Shown: positions 7,440 to 17,535 of the stretch, one piece after another | Layout of the letters: each line of letters starts with the position of its first letter | How positions within the stretch are numbered: position 1 is the first letter of the stretch | Origin: VRUE01 sp963697915 | Lineage (GTDB): Bacteria; Actinomycetota; Thermoleophilia; Solirubrobacterales; 70-9 | DNA length: 64,000 nt | Assembly: GCA_963697915.1 (NCBI GenBank) | Contig: OY969103.1 | Span: 1,116,001-1,180,000, forward strand | Reading direction: 5' to 3' | The notes under the pieces: model-generated | Database searches by the model: none | What the model saw: the letters and a program-made list of their open reading frames with translations, nothing else | What the model was told of the DNA's origin: nothing | Translations under genes and position numbers: made by a program

Positions 7440-8216
7440 CTACGCCTCGACCTCCCGGGGGCGGCCTGTGCGGAACGACCAGGCCTCGGGCCGCGCCCGG
7501 GCCAGCCGGCTCGCGACCAGCGCCGCGATCGCGGCCACGCCCCAGCCCAGCACGATGTCGAGCCAGTAGTGGTTGCCGGTGACGATCACGACCCAGGCGA
7601 TCAGCAGGGGCCAGGCGATCCAGAGGCCTTTGACGACCCGGTTCTGGACCAGCAGCGCGCCACTGAGGCCGACCATCGCGGCGAAGGCGCAGTGCATGCT
7701 CGGCACCGCCGCGTAGGGGTTGATGAAGGCTTTGGCCAGACCGGAGTCGTGGTTGACGCTGGCGTAGTCGACCATCGTGTCGACGAAGCCGTACTGGGGG
7801 TACATGCGCGGCGGCGCGGTCGGGTAGAGCGCGTAGCCGATCAGCGCCAGCCCCATCGAGACCATGAACATGTTGCGGACGAAGTAGAAGGCGTCGTTGC
7901 GGAAGAAGTAGAGCCAGAAGAAGAAGGTGACGACAACCGCGAACTGGCTGTTCATGTAGAGCTGGTTGGCGATGTCGATGACCCAGTTGGCGGGCAGCAG
8001 GAAGGCCTGCAGGTCGGCCTCGAAGAAGGTGCCGGTGGCGCGCTCGACGTCGATGATCGCCTGGCCGTTGGCGAAGGCGGTCGCTTTCTGGCCGTCGGCC
8101 ATCCCGCGCACGGTCTCGTAGGCGAGATCGACCAGGATCAGGAGGCCGATCTGCCTGGCGAGGTCCCCCCAGCCGTTGGGCAGCCGGGCGGTGACCGCTG
8201 CGAAAGCGCGGGACAT
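7440..8216 (-). CDS. PAP2 superfamily integral membrane phosphatase/phosphotransferase (Aur1-like)
   Basis: 258 residues from ATG 8216. About six membrane segments and the PAP2 active site: PSMHCAFAAM (first His) and GNHYWLDIVLGW (second His with Asp), with an upstream PTAPPRMYPQYGF segment found in the inositol-phosphotransferase/Aur1-like branch. PAP2 enzymes dephosphorylate lipid phosphates or transfer phospho-head groups such as inositol phosphate. It heads the minus-strand inositol-lipid cluster, so a role on phosphatidylinositol phosphate or on head-group transfer is likely, but the substrate cannot be read from sequence. Divergent from endonuclease III with 55 bp between starts. Confidence 0.8.
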   Translation of the reverse strand: MSRAFAAVTARLPNGWGDLARQIGLLILVDLAYETVRGMADGQKATAFANGQAIIDVERATGTFFEADLQAFLLPANWVIDIANQLYMNSQFAVVVTFFFWLYFFRNDAFYFVRNMFMVSMGLALIGYALYPTAPPRMYPQYGFVDTMVDYASVNHDSGLAKAFINPYAAVPSMHCAFAAMVGLSGALLVQNRVVKGLWIAWPLLIAWVVIVTGNHYWLDIVLGWGVAAIAALVASRLARARPEAWSFRTGRPREVEA

Positions 8217-8271
8217 CCGGCAATTGTAAATCGCCGGTTGACGGGACGCAGCGACGGCTAGGGTGGCGCCG

Positions 8272-8961
8272 ATGACCTGGGTCAGGCCACGAAAGCAGCG
8301 CGTGCGAGCGATCCGCGACCGCCTGCGCGAGATGTACGGGCAGCCGCTCAACGAGCCGCACGGGCAACCGATCGCCGAGCTGATCAAGACCGTCCTCTCC
8401 CAGCACACGAACGATCGCAACCGCGATCGCTCCTTCGCCCGCCTGCGCGAGCGCTACCCGACCTGGGAGGAGGTCCGCGACGCGCCTATCGACGAGCTCG
8501 AGGAGGCGATCCGGCCCGGCGGGCTGGCCAAGCAGAAGGCGCCGCGGATCCAGGCGATCCTCGAGCGGCTCGGCGAACACCCCGACCTGGGCTGGATGGA
8601 GACGGCACCGCGCGAGGAGTCGCTCGAGTTCCTGCTCGCGCTGCCCGGGGTCGGCCGCAAAACCGCGGCCTGCGTCCTGATCTTCACCTGGGACATCCCG
8701 GAGATCCCGGTCGACGTCCACGTCCACCGGGTCGGCGGCCGCCTCGGGCTCTTCCCGCCCAAGGCCTCCCTCGAGCGCGCCCACGACGAGATGCTGGCCG
8801 TCGTCCCCCCCGAGGACGCCTACGAGCTGCACATGAACCTGATCCGCCACGGCCGTGAGGTCTGCCGTCCGAAGCCCCGCTGCGGCGAGTGCGCGCTGCG
8901 TCGGATGTGCCCCTGGTTCCGATCGACGAGCGGCGCTGGTACCGTGCCGGGCGCAAAATGA
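8272..8961 (+). CDS. nth: endonuclease III-like DNA glycosylase/AP lyase
   Basis: 229 residues from ATG 8272 (GTG 8263 is an in-frame alternative). Base-excision repair: removes oxidised pyrimidines and cleaves AP sites. Seen: AELIKTVLSQHTNDRNRD near the N-terminus, helix-hairpin-helix LPGVGRKTAACVL with the catalytic Lys, the catalytic Asp in IPVDVHVHRV, and a C-terminal iron-sulfur loop CRPKPRCGECALRRMC. The first Cys spacing is five instead of the usual six residues. A TAGGGT hexamer lies 7 nt before the ATG (8259-8264), hinting at a leaderless message. Its stop overlaps the cytochrome start (ATGA). Confidence 0.88.
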   Translation: MTWVRPRKQRVRAIRDRLREMYGQPLNEPHGQPIAELIKTVLSQHTNDRNRDRSFARLRERYPTWEEVRDAPIDELEEAIRPGGLAKQKAPRIQAILERLGEHPDLGWMETAPREESLEFLLALPGVGRKTAACVLIFTWDIPEIPVDVHVHRVGGRLGLFPPKASLERAHDEMLAVVPPEDAYELHMNLIRHGREVCRPKPRCGECALRRMCPWFRSTSGAGTVPGAK

Positions 8962-9374
8962 GCAAGAAGACCTTCATCTGGTTCGGCGTCCTGATCGCCG
9001 TGCTGGCGGTGCTGATCCCCTGGCTCGCCTTCCGGGCCGACGGCGAGCCCTCCGAAGGGGCCGACGTCGCCTCCTCGCTGCGCTCGGGCAAGCAGCTCTT
9101 CGACATCAACTGCGGTGCCTGCCACACGCTCTACGCGGCCGAGACCGACGGCAACTTCGGTCCCGACCTCGACGTGCTGCTCGCCCCCACCGGCCCGCCG
9201 GAAGGGCCGGGCGCCGCGGACACGATCAAACAGCTCGAAGGCCGCGTCCTCAACGCGATCCATGAAGGCGTCGACAGCACGACCACGACCGGCCGCATGC
9301 CGGGCGGGATCATCGACGGCGAACAGGCCGAAGAAGTCGCCGAATTCGTCGCCCGCACCGCCGGCGAGGGCTGA
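8958..9374 (+). CDS. membrane-anchored class I cytochrome c
   Basis: 138 residues from ATG 8958, which overlaps the nth stop by four bases. An N-terminal membrane segment (FIWFGVLIAVLAVLIPWLAF) is followed by one haem-binding CGACH (52-56) in FDINCGACHTLY, and a likely axial Met in TGRMPGG near the C-terminus. An outward-facing one-haem electron carrier of the cytochrome c6/c551 type; the electron partners are not in the window. Its coupling to a DNA repair gene looks like simple genome compaction. Confidence 0.85.
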   Translation: MSKKTFIWFGVLIAVLAVLIPWLAFRADGEPSEGADVASSLRSGKQLFDINCGACHTLYAAETDGNFGPDLDVLLAPTGPPEGPGAADTIKQLEGRVLNAIHEGVDSTTTTGRMPGGIIDGEQAEEVAEFVARTAGEG

Positions 9375-9380
9375 ACCGCG

Positions 9381-9429
9381 GCCGACGGGCCTAAAACGTC
9401 GCCATGAGACGCGTTTCAGGCCCGTCGGC
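9381..9429. repeat. palindromic repeat family B, copy 1 (between convergent genes)
   Basis: GCCGACGGGCCTAAAACG, then an 11-nt loop, then CGCGTTTCAGGCCCGTCGGC. The arms pair over about 18 bp with one or two mismatches. It fills the 62-bp space between the cytochrome c stop and the convergent phosphoesterase stop, so it probably serves as a bidirectional terminator. A second copy lies inside purQ (32452-32488). Confidence 0.75.
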
Positions 9430-9436
9430 GGGTTGG

Positions 9437-10792
9437 TTAGTCGTCGAACCGCAGGGCGCTGAAGACGCCCGCGTGATCTGAGCTCCAGAACCCGTTGACG
9501 GGCTGGATCCCGGTCACCGTCGAGCTCTCCAGCGTGACCACGTCGGGGTCGCGGGTCATCACGTGGTCGACCTGGTGGTCGAAGTCGGCTTCGCTGCCGC
9601 CCTCTCCGACCGCCAACAGGCTCGACTTCAGGCAGCAGCTGAGCGGGTCGTTCGTGCTGCGCTCGACCATGCCCGCCGCGACCAGCGTTTCGTAGGCCTG
9701 GCGGTCACCAGGTTCGACCGTGTCGTCGTCCGAGTTGAGGTCGCCGAGCAGGACGACCGGCAGATCGCTCGTCGCCGGCCCGCCCGGGGCGACCAGCTCG
9801 CCCGCCTGTTTGGCGCGGAAGCTCGGCACCAGGAACGACGGGTCGAACGCCTCGAGGTGGGTGTTGACGAAGCGGAACGGCTGGCTGCCGCGCACCGCGG
9901 CGTCGGTCGCCGTCCAGCCGCGTTTGATCGGGAACGGCGTGCCGAGGATTTCGATCGGCAGCAGGTTGACGAAGTTGCCCCCCTGCTCGTTCCAGGTCCG
10001 CACGCCGGAATCGCTGCGGGCGAGAATCACGTCGCGCATCGTCAGCCGCCCGTTGATCTCGGCGTCGGGGATCGCCGGGTTGCCGTCGGGGTTGTCTTTT
10101 TCGACACCGTTCTCGTCGGCCGGTGCCTCGAGGTCGAACTCTTCCTGGACGACGACGACCTCGTACTGCGGCTTGCCATGGCCATACTTGCCCTTGCCCT
10201 CGTTGAGCTCGTCGAGCAGTTCGGCCAGGTAGTCGTAGCGGACCTCGGTCGCGCTCGGACCGGTCTGCAGCGGGGCCAGGCTGGGTGGCGCGGTGCGCCA
10301 GAGGGCGACCTCCTGGAGGCCGACCAGGTCGGGCTTCAGGTCGAGGATCTCGTCCGCCAGGCCCTCGGCCCGGGTCGGGAAGTCGTTGGCGGTGACTTCG
10401 CGCAGGATCTGGCCGTTGGCGTCGACGAATTCGTCGAGCGTGTCCGCTTCGATCGCCGGCGTCAGGTCGGCGCCGAGATAGATGTTCCGGGTCATCGTGC
10501 CGACGACCTTGCCCTTGCCGTGGTCGGGACGGCCGGGACCATGATGTCCGTGGCCGTGGTGCTTGCAGCTGCGGTAGTGACGGTGCTTGCCGCGGTGGGA
10601 GTGGCGCTTGTCGTTGCGGCAGTGCTTCTTGCCGTGACCATGGTGCTTGTGGCCATGGGCCTTGCCGGCGTGGTGGCCGCGATCGTGGTGGCGCCCGTCG
10701 CGCTTCGCATTGACGCTGCCGGGTAGTAGGGCAAGCGTCAGTGCGGCGACGATCGCCGCCAACAGAGAGCGGCGAAGCTGAGGGTGATTCAA
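9437..10792 (-). CDS. secreted endonuclease/exonuclease/phosphatase (EEP) family protein with His-rich tract
   Basis: 451 residues from TTG 10792, chosen because GAGGAGG lies 7 nt upstream; an ATG-type start 24 codons earlier has no such support. The signal peptide ends near SVNA. Residues 31-95 or so are dominated by His, Gly, Lys and Arg (HHGHGHHGPGRPDHGKGK), a probable metal-binding or nucleic-acid-binding tract. The EEP domain follows: TMTRNIYLGADL, LQEVALW, VNTHLEAFDPSF, VVLLGDLNSD, DHQVDHVM and SSDHAGVFSAL hold the Mg-binding and catalytic His/Asp residues. The family includes extracellular nucleases, sphingomyelinases and inositol phosphatases. Product exported; substrate unknown. Divergent from dnaK. 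Confidence 0.82.
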   Translation of the reverse strand: MNHPQLRRSLLAAIVAALTLALLPGSVNAKRDGRHHDRGHHAGKAHGHKHHGHGKKHCRNDKRHSHRGKHRHYRSCKHHGHGHHGPGRPDHGKGKVVGTMTRNIYLGADLTPAIEADTLDEFVDANGQILREVTANDFPTRAEGLADEILDLKPDLVGLQEVALWRTAPPSLAPLQTGPSATEVRYDYLAELLDELNEGKGKYGHGKPQYEVVVVQEEFDLEAPADENGVEKDNPDGNPAIPDAEINGRLTMRDVILARSDSGVRTWNEQGGNFVNLLPIEILGTPFPIKRGWTATDAAVRGSQPFRFVNTHLEAFDPSFLVPSFRAKQAGELVAPGGPATSDLPVVLLGDLNSDDDTVEPGDRQAYETLVAAGMVERSTNDPLSCCLKSSLLAVGEGGSEADFDHQVDHVMTRDPDVVTLESSTVTGIQPVNGFWSSDHAGVFSALRFDD

Positions 10793-10881
10793 GGCGATCC
10801 CTCCTCGTTGCGAGTTAGCTGGAGGCGCCTTCCCATCTGCCCGCTGCAGCAGAGCCGAAACCAAATGTAGGGAAAGTCGAT

Positions 10882-10909
10882 TTGCATTCCCTCACAGATC
10901 TGCCATACT
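10882..10909 (+). promoter_or_regulatory. candidate dnaK promoter (TTGCAT-N16-CATACT)
   Basis: TTGCAT at 10882-10887 and CATACT at 10904-10909 match the -35 and -10 consensus at four of six positions each, with 16 bp between. This would start the dnaK message near 10916, leaving a leader of about 110 nt. I saw no canonical HAIR (CTTGAGT-N7-ACTCAAG) or CIRCE site nearby. Confidence 0.4.
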
Positions 10910-10951
10910 GCCACTCAGATTTTCGAAGTCCTCAGAACGTGCCTGAAGTTC

Positions 10952-10969
10952 GGTGCCCATACCGGCACC
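10952..10969 (+). promoter_or_regulatory. inverted repeat GGTGCC-N6-GGCACC in the dnaK leader, candidate operator
   Basis: A perfect 6-bp inverted repeat sits 55 bp before the dnaK GTG and downstream of the candidate promoter. Because HspR is encoded in this operon and no classical HAIR box is visible, this is the best candidate for a local regulatory site, but no binding evidence exists. Confidence 0.3.
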
Positions 10970-11024
10970 AAGTCGAGGCACGTCGCCAGTCAAACGGAAC
11001 ACCTAGACCTTGGAGGTACGCGTA

Positions 11025-12925
<1,901 letters not shown>

Positions 12926-12929
<4 letters not shown>

Positions 12930-13432
12930 ACGAGCCCACGCCTCCGGCCGAGGAGGCCATCGAGAAAGACATCGAGGCCCTCCTGGGGGAAGCCGAGAAA
13001 GAGCGAGACGAGTACCTGGACCTCGCGAAGAGGGCCAAAGCCGACTTCGAGAACTTTCGGAAGCGGATGACGGCGGAGGTGCAGGCCGCGTCCGTGCGCG
13101 GGAAAGCTGAGGTGCTGCGAGACGTCCTGCCGGTCCTCGACGACCTCGAGCGGGCTTTGCAGGCAGCTGGGCTCGACCCCGAGGGAGACTCGGAGGACGC
13201 GTTGGCGCATGGAGTGCTGCTCGTCTTCCGCAGCCTGCGGGACTCGCTGGGGCGGCACGGGGTCGAGGCCGTCGACCCGACCGGGGAGGCGTTCGACCCG
13301 AACAGCCACGAGGCGCTCTCCAAGCTCGCGGTCGAGGGGGCGGAGAGCGGCACCGTGGTCGAGACGGCGCAGAAGGGGTACCGGCTGGGCGAGCAGTTGA
13401 TCCGGCCGGCCCGCGTGGTGGTGGCGGAGTAA
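12926..13432 (+). CDS. grpE: nucleotide exchange factor GrpE
   Basis: 168 residues from ATG 12926, overlapping the dnaK stop. Acidic N-terminus, then a long coiled-coil helix (EALLGEAEKERDEYLDLAKRAKADFENFRKRM), LRDVLPVLDDLERAL, and the C-terminal beta-wing region GVEAVDPTGEAFDPNSHEAL ... VVETAQKGYRLGEQLIRPARVVV. Releases ADP from DnaK so that substrate can be turned over. Position between dnaK and dnaJ is the standard actinobacterial order. Confidence 0.96.
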
Positions 13433-13442
13433 AGGGGCGCGC

Positions 13443-14576
13443 TTGGCTGAGGACCTCTACAAGGTGCTGGGCGTCGCCAAGAAGGCCTCCGACGAGGAGA
13501 TCAAGAAGGCCTACCGCAAGCTTGCCCGCAAGTACCACCCCGACCGCAACCCCGACGACACCGAGGCGGAGGAACGGTTCAAGGAGGTGCAGGGCGCCTA
13601 CGACGTGCTCTCCGACCCGGAGAAGCGCAAGGAGTACGACCAGGGCGGGATGTTCGCCGGCTTCGGCGGGCCGGGAGGGCCCGGCGGGCCGGGCGGCGGC
13701 GGGCCGTTCGCCGGCGCCGGCGGCTTCTCCGGCGGCAACTTCGGCGACATCCTCTCCGACCTCTTCGGGCGCGGTGGCGGTGGTAGTGGGCGCGGCGGCG
13801 GCCGGCCGCGGGCGCAGCGTGGCAACGACCTCGAAACCGAGCTCAGCCTCAGCTTCGACCAGGCGGTCAACGGCGCCCAGGTCAGCGTCAGCGTGCCGAA
13901 GGAGGAGCGCTGCCCGACCTGCCACGGCAGCGGCGCCAAACCGGGCACCGCGCCGATCACCTGCCCGCGCTGCGAAGGCCGCGGCGTCGAGGCCCAGAGC
14001 CAGGGCGTCTTCTCGATCAGCCAGCCCTGCCGCCAGTGCGGCGGCGCCGGCCAGATCATCGAGGACCCCTGCCCGACCTGCGGCGGCTCCGGCCTGACCC
14101 GGCAGACCAAGCGCTACAAGGTCAACATCCCGGCCGGGGTCAAGGACGGCGCCCGGATCCGCCTCGCCGGCAAGGGCGAGGCCGGCCCGCGCGGTGGCCC
14201 GCCGGGCGACCTCTACGTGGTCACCAGGGTCCAGTCTTCCCCGGTCTTCAGGCGGCTCGACGGCGGCAACCTCGAGGTGACCGTGCCGATCACGATCACC
14301 GAGGCACTGCGCGGGGCGACGATCGAGGTGCCGACCCTGGACGGGACGAAGAAGATCAAGGTGCCGGCCGGAACCAGGCACGGCACGGTCCAGCGCCTGC
14401 GCGGCGAGGGGGCGCCGCAGCGCGGCAGCAAGGGCAAGGGCGACCTTCGCTACCGGCTCGAGATCGACATGCCCAAGGAGTTGACCGAGGAGCAGGAGAA
14501 GGCGGTCGACCAGCTTGCCGAGGCGATCGACGGCGCCGACCCGCGGGCCGAGCTGCTGCGGAGGGCGGCCCGGTGA
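13443..14576 (+). CDS. dnaJ: chaperone protein DnaJ (Hsp40, class A)
   Basis: 377 residues from TTG 13443 with AAAGGGG just upstream. J domain with DLYKVLGVAKKAS, YRKLARKYHPDRNPDD (HPD motif) and a Gly/Phe-rich stretch GMFAGFGGPGGPGG. Zinc-finger domain with four CxxCxGxG repeats (CPTCHGSG, CPRCEGRG, CRQCGGAG, CPTCGGSG), then the C-terminal substrate-binding and dimer domains (DLYVVTRVQSSPVFRR, GTRHGTVQRLRGEGAP). Delivers clients to DnaK and stimulates its ATPase. Stop overlaps hspR (GTGA). Confidence 0.97.
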   Translation: MAEDLYKVLGVAKKASDEEIKKAYRKLARKYHPDRNPDDTEAEERFKEVQGAYDVLSDPEKRKEYDQGGMFAGFGGPGGPGGPGGGGPFAGAGGFSGGNFGDILSDLFGRGGGGSGRGGGRPRAQRGNDLETELSLSFDQAVNGAQVSVSVPKEERCPTCHGSGAKPGTAPITCPRCEGRGVEAQSQGVFSISQPCRQCGGAGQIIEDPCPTCGGSGLTRQTKRYKVNIPAGVKDGARIRLAGKGEAGPRGGPPGDLYVVTRVQSSPVFRRLDGGNLEVTVPITITEALRGATIEVPTLDGTKKIKVPAGTRHGTVQRLRGEGAPQRGSKGKGDLRYRLEIDMPKELTEEQEKAVDQLAEAIDGADPRAELLRRAAR

Positions 14577-14929
14577 ACGCCGTGCGCCGCGAAACGGTGA
14601 CCGCCTCGGTCGACGCCGAGCGCGGCGTCTTCATGATCTCGGTCGCCGCCGAGCTCGCCCACATGCACCCGCAGACGCTGCGGATGTACGAGGCGCGCGG
14701 CTTGATCGAGCCGCAGCGATCGCCGAAGAACACGCGCCTCTACTCGCAGCGTGACGTCGAGCGCCTGCGCCGCATCCAGCGGATGACCTCGGAGCACGGG
14801 CTCAACCTGGCGGGGGTGGAGATGGTCTTGGAGATGGAGGACGAGGTGGAGAGGGTCAGGGCCAAGCTGGAGCGGCTGCGCCGCCACGCGGCCGAGCTCG
14901 AACGCCGGATCGGCGCAGGCGGCAGCTAG
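14573..14929 (+). CDS. hspR: heat-shock repressor HspR (MerR family)
   Basis: 118 residues from GTG 14573 overlapping the dnaJ stop; ATG 14633 would shorten it at its conserved edge. The winged-helix motif MISVAAELAHMHPQTLRMYEARGLIEPQRSPKNTRLYSQRDVERL is typical of HspR, followed by a short coiled coil (EDEVERVRAKLERLRRHAAELERR). In Actinobacteria HspR binds HAIR sites and needs DnaK as corepressor, so the operon represses itself until heat occupies DnaK. HAIR-like sites were not found by eye upstream of dnaK or clpB. Confidence 0.93.
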   Translation: MNAVRRETVTASVDAERGVFMISVAAELAHMHPQTLRMYEARGLIEPQRSPKNTRLYSQRDVERLRRIQRMTSEHGLNLAGVEMVLEMEDEVERVRAKLERLRRHAAELERRIGAGGS

Positions 14930-14942
14930 GGTCACCCGCGAC

Positions 14943-15947
14943 GTGCACGGCAACGACAACAGCATCGAGGCAGAGGGGCTGACCCGCCAGTTCAAGAACG
15001 GGCCGCTCGCGGTCGCCGGGATCGACCTCCGCGTCGAGCCGGGTGAGATCTACGGCTTCCTCGGGCCCAACGGGGCCGGCAAGTCGACCACCGTCCACAT
15101 GCTGACGACGCTGCTGCCGCCGAGCGCCGGCAGCGCCCGCGTCGCCGGCCACGACGTCGTCCGCGAAGGCCCCGCCGTCCGCGGGGCGATCGGTGCCGCC
15201 CTGCAGGAAGCGGCGCTCGACCCCCACCTGACCGCGCACGAGCACATGCGCCTGCAGACCGCCTTGCACGGCCTCCCCCGTGCCGAGCGGGCCCGACGCG
15301 GCGACGCGCTGATCGAGCGGGTCGGCCTCGCCGACGCCGCCGACCGCCGGGTGGGCGGCTACTCGGGCGGGATGAAACGGCGACTCGACCTCGCCCTGGC
15401 GCTCGTCCACGGCCCCCGCGTGCTCTTCCTCGACGAGCCGACCACCGGGCTCGACCCGCAGAGCCGCGCGGCGCTCTGGGACGAGGTGGCGCGGCTTGCC
15501 CGCGATGAGGGCGTGACCGTCTTCCTCACCACCCAGTACCTGGAGGAGGCCGACCACCTCGCCGAACGGGTGGGGATCATCGACGACGGCAAGATCGTCG
15601 CCGAAGGGACCCCGGCGGCGCTGAAGGCGGAGATCGGCCGGCCCAGCATCGAGGCGACCCCGGTCGAGCCCGAGCAGGCCGGGGGCGTGCTCGGGGTGCT
15701 GGAGCGCTTCGGCGAGTCGGTGCCCGGTGCCGACGGGGTCGTCGCGGTGCGGCTCGAGGGCGGCGCCGAGTGCCTCACCGACGTCGTCCGCGCCCTCGAC
15801 AGCGAGGGGTTGCGGGTCGCCAATCTGGAGCTGCACGCACCGAGCCTCGACGACGTCTTCCTCGAGAAGACCGGGCGCCACCTGGAGGGAGCCGGGGACG
15901 AGCCCGAGGGCGGCGGCGAGTCGCTCCCGGCGGAGGCCAGGGCATGA
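14943..15947 (+). CDS. ABC transporter ATP-binding protein (DrrA-type exporter)
   Basis: 334 residues from GTG 14943. Walker A GPNGAGKST, Q-loop region, signature YSGGMKRRLDLALALVH, Walker B RVLFLDEPTTGLDP, H-loop in VFLTTQYLEEADHLAERV and a C-terminal extension (about 230-330) typical of DrrA/daunorubicin-resistance ATPases. Powers export of a drug or lipid-like substrate with the two permeases that follow (ATGA, GTGA overlaps). It sits between hspR and clpB, so read-through from the heat-shock operon is possible. TAGGGT (14927-14932, containing the hspR stop) 10 nt upstream may be its own -10. Confidence 0.9.
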   Translation: MHGNDNSIEAEGLTRQFKNGPLAVAGIDLRVEPGEIYGFLGPNGAGKSTTVHMLTTLLPPSAGSARVAGHDVVREGPAVRGAIGAALQEAALDPHLTAHEHMRLQTALHGLPRAERARRGDALIERVGLADAADRRVGGYSGGMKRRLDLALALVHGPRVLFLDEPTTGLDPQSRAALWDEVARLARDEGVTVFLTTQYLEEADHLAERVGIIDDGKIVAEGTPAALKAEIGRPSIEATPVEPEQAGGVLGVLERFGESVPGADGVVAVRLEGGAECLTDVVRALDSEGLRVANLELHAPSLDDVFLEKTGRHLEGAGDEPEGGGESLPAEARA

Positions 15948-16747
15948 GCTCGGCGGCGGCGGCACTCGGCCGCTCGCCGCTGCCGACCCAGGTCGGCTCG
16001 CTTGCCGGTCGTTCGGTCCTGCGCACCCTGCGCCAGCCGGCGATGATCGTCCCCAGCATCGTCTTCCCCCTCTTCCTGCTCGCGGTCAACAGCGCCGGGC
16101 TCGACGCCGCGACGAGCATCCCCGGCTTCCCCACCGACTCCTACCTGACCTTCATCCTCGCCTTCCCCTTCGTCCAGGGCGCCCTCTTCGCGACGATGAA
16201 CTGCGGTCAGGCGCTGGCCGAAGACATCGAGAACGGCTTCTTCAACCGGCTCGCGCTGACCCCCATGCGCGGCTCGGCCCTGCTCGCCGGGCAGCTCGGC
16301 GGCCTGATCGTGATCGGCTTGCTGCAGGCGACCATCTACCTCACCGCCGGCCTCGCCGCGGGGGCGGGATTCGCCGCCGGCCCGCTCGGCGTCCCCGTCC
16401 TCTTCGCCCTCTCGATCCTGATCACGATCGGCTTCGGCGGCCTCGGCATGTTCATGGCGATCCGCACCGGCTCGGGCGAGTCCGTCCAGGGCGCCTTCCC
16501 GCTGCTCTTCGCGTTGCTCTTCTTCAGCTCGATCTCACTGCCGCGCGACCTGATCCAGGAGGAGTGGTTCCGCACGATCGCCACGATCAACCCGGTCAGC
16601 TACCTGATCGAGGGGATCCGCAGCCTCTTCGTCACCGGCTGGGACGCCGAGGCGCTTGGGCTCGCCTTCGCCATCGCCCTGACCCTGATCGCCGCCTCGA
16701 TCGCGATCGCCTCGCTCTCGCTGCGGGAGAGGCTGGTGCGCACGTGA
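15944..16747 (+). CDS. ABC-2 type transporter permease
   Basis: 267 residues from ATG 15944, four-base overlap with the ATPase gene. About six membrane segments; RSVLRTLRQPAMIVPSIVFPLFLLAV at the N-terminus, then NGFFNRLALTPMRGSALLAGQLGG, the conserved cytoplasmic coupling region of ABC-2/DrrB permeases, and INPVSYLIEGIRSLF before the last helix. Half of an export channel; pairs with the next permease. Substrate unknown. Confidence 0.88.
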   Translation: MSSAAAALGRSPLPTQVGSLAGRSVLRTLRQPAMIVPSIVFPLFLLAVNSAGLDAATSIPGFPTDSYLTFILAFPFVQGALFATMNCGQALAEDIENGFFNRLALTPMRGSALLAGQLGGLIVIGLLQATIYLTAGLAAGAGFAAGPLGVPVLFALSILITIGFGGLGMFMAIRTGSGESVQGAFPLLFALLFFSSISLPRDLIQEEWFRTIATINPVSYLIEGIRSLFVTGWDAEALGLAFAIALTLIAASIAIASLSLRERLVRT

Positions 16748-17520
16748 GCCGGGGCGCCTACGTCTCCCCAGCGCTGGGCATCGCCTGGCGCAGCCTGCAC
16801 AACGTCTTCACCACCCCGGCACGCCTGCTGCCGCCGCTGATATTCCCGCTCTTCTTCCTCGCCGCCTTCGCCGGCGGCCTCTCGGCGGTCTCCGAGACCC
16901 CCGGCTTCGACTACCCGCTCGGCTACACGACCTTCGTCTTCGGCTTCGTCCTGCTGCAAGCCTCGGCGCTTGGCGGCATCTTCACCGGCTTCTCGATCGC
17001 CGCCGACTTCGAATCCGGGATGGGGCGACGGATGCTGCTCGCCACCCGGCGCCGCGGCTCGATCCTGATCGCCTACGCGCTCACCGCCGCGATCCGGGTC
17101 CTGGTCACCTGGGCGGTGGTGACCACGGTCGCGCTGCTGGCCGGGATGTCCATCAACGGCGACGCGGCGCACATCGCCGGCCTCTACCTGCTCTCACTCA
17201 CCGTCAACGCGATCGCGCTGCTCTTCGCGGCCGGGATCGCGCTGCGCCTGCGCACCCTGCAGGCAGGCCCGTTGATGCAGTTCCCGATCTTCATGCTGCT
17301 CTTCATGACGCCGGTCTACGTCCCGCAGGCGCTGCTCGCCGGCTGGGTCGCCAGCGCGGCCGAGGTCAACCCGCTGACCCTGATCCTCAACACGAACCGC
17401 GACTTCCTGGCCGGGCTGCCGGCGGAGGTGCTCGCCACCTACGGCGTCGCCTTCGCGCTGATGGGGCTGCTCGCGGTCTGGGCGATGAGCGGGATGCGGC
17501 GGGCGGAGGCCGCCGGCTGA
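16744..17520 (+). CDS. ABC-2 type transporter permease
   Basis: 258 residues from GTG 16744 in a GTGA overlap with the first permease. Similar layout of about six helices: SLHNVFTTPARLLPPLIFPLFFLAAF, DFESGMGRRMLLATRRRGSILIAY as coupling region, and AEVNPLTLILNTNRDFL before the last helix. The two permeases are related but distinct, so the exporter is probably a heterodimer driven by the upstream ATPase. Confidence 0.87.
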   Translation: MSRGAYVSPALGIAWRSLHNVFTTPARLLPPLIFPLFFLAAFAGGLSAVSETPGFDYPLGYTTFVFGFVLLQASALGGIFTGFSIAADFESGMGRRMLLATRRRGSILIAYALTAAIRVLVTWAVVTTVALLAGMSINGDAAHIAGLYLLSLTVNAIALLFAAGIALRLRTLQAGPLMQFPIFMLLFMTPVYVPQALLAGWVASAAEVNPLTLILNTNRDFLAGLPAEVLATYGVAFALMGLLAVWAMSGMRRAEAAG

Positions 17521-17535
17521 GCCTTCGAGGGCTCC

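Noticed and set aside
7333..8850. Upstream extension of the phosphatidyltransferase frame
   Set aside because: Runs antisense to nth and off-frame in the PAP2 gene. The CDP-alcohol transferase domain begins at ATG 7332.
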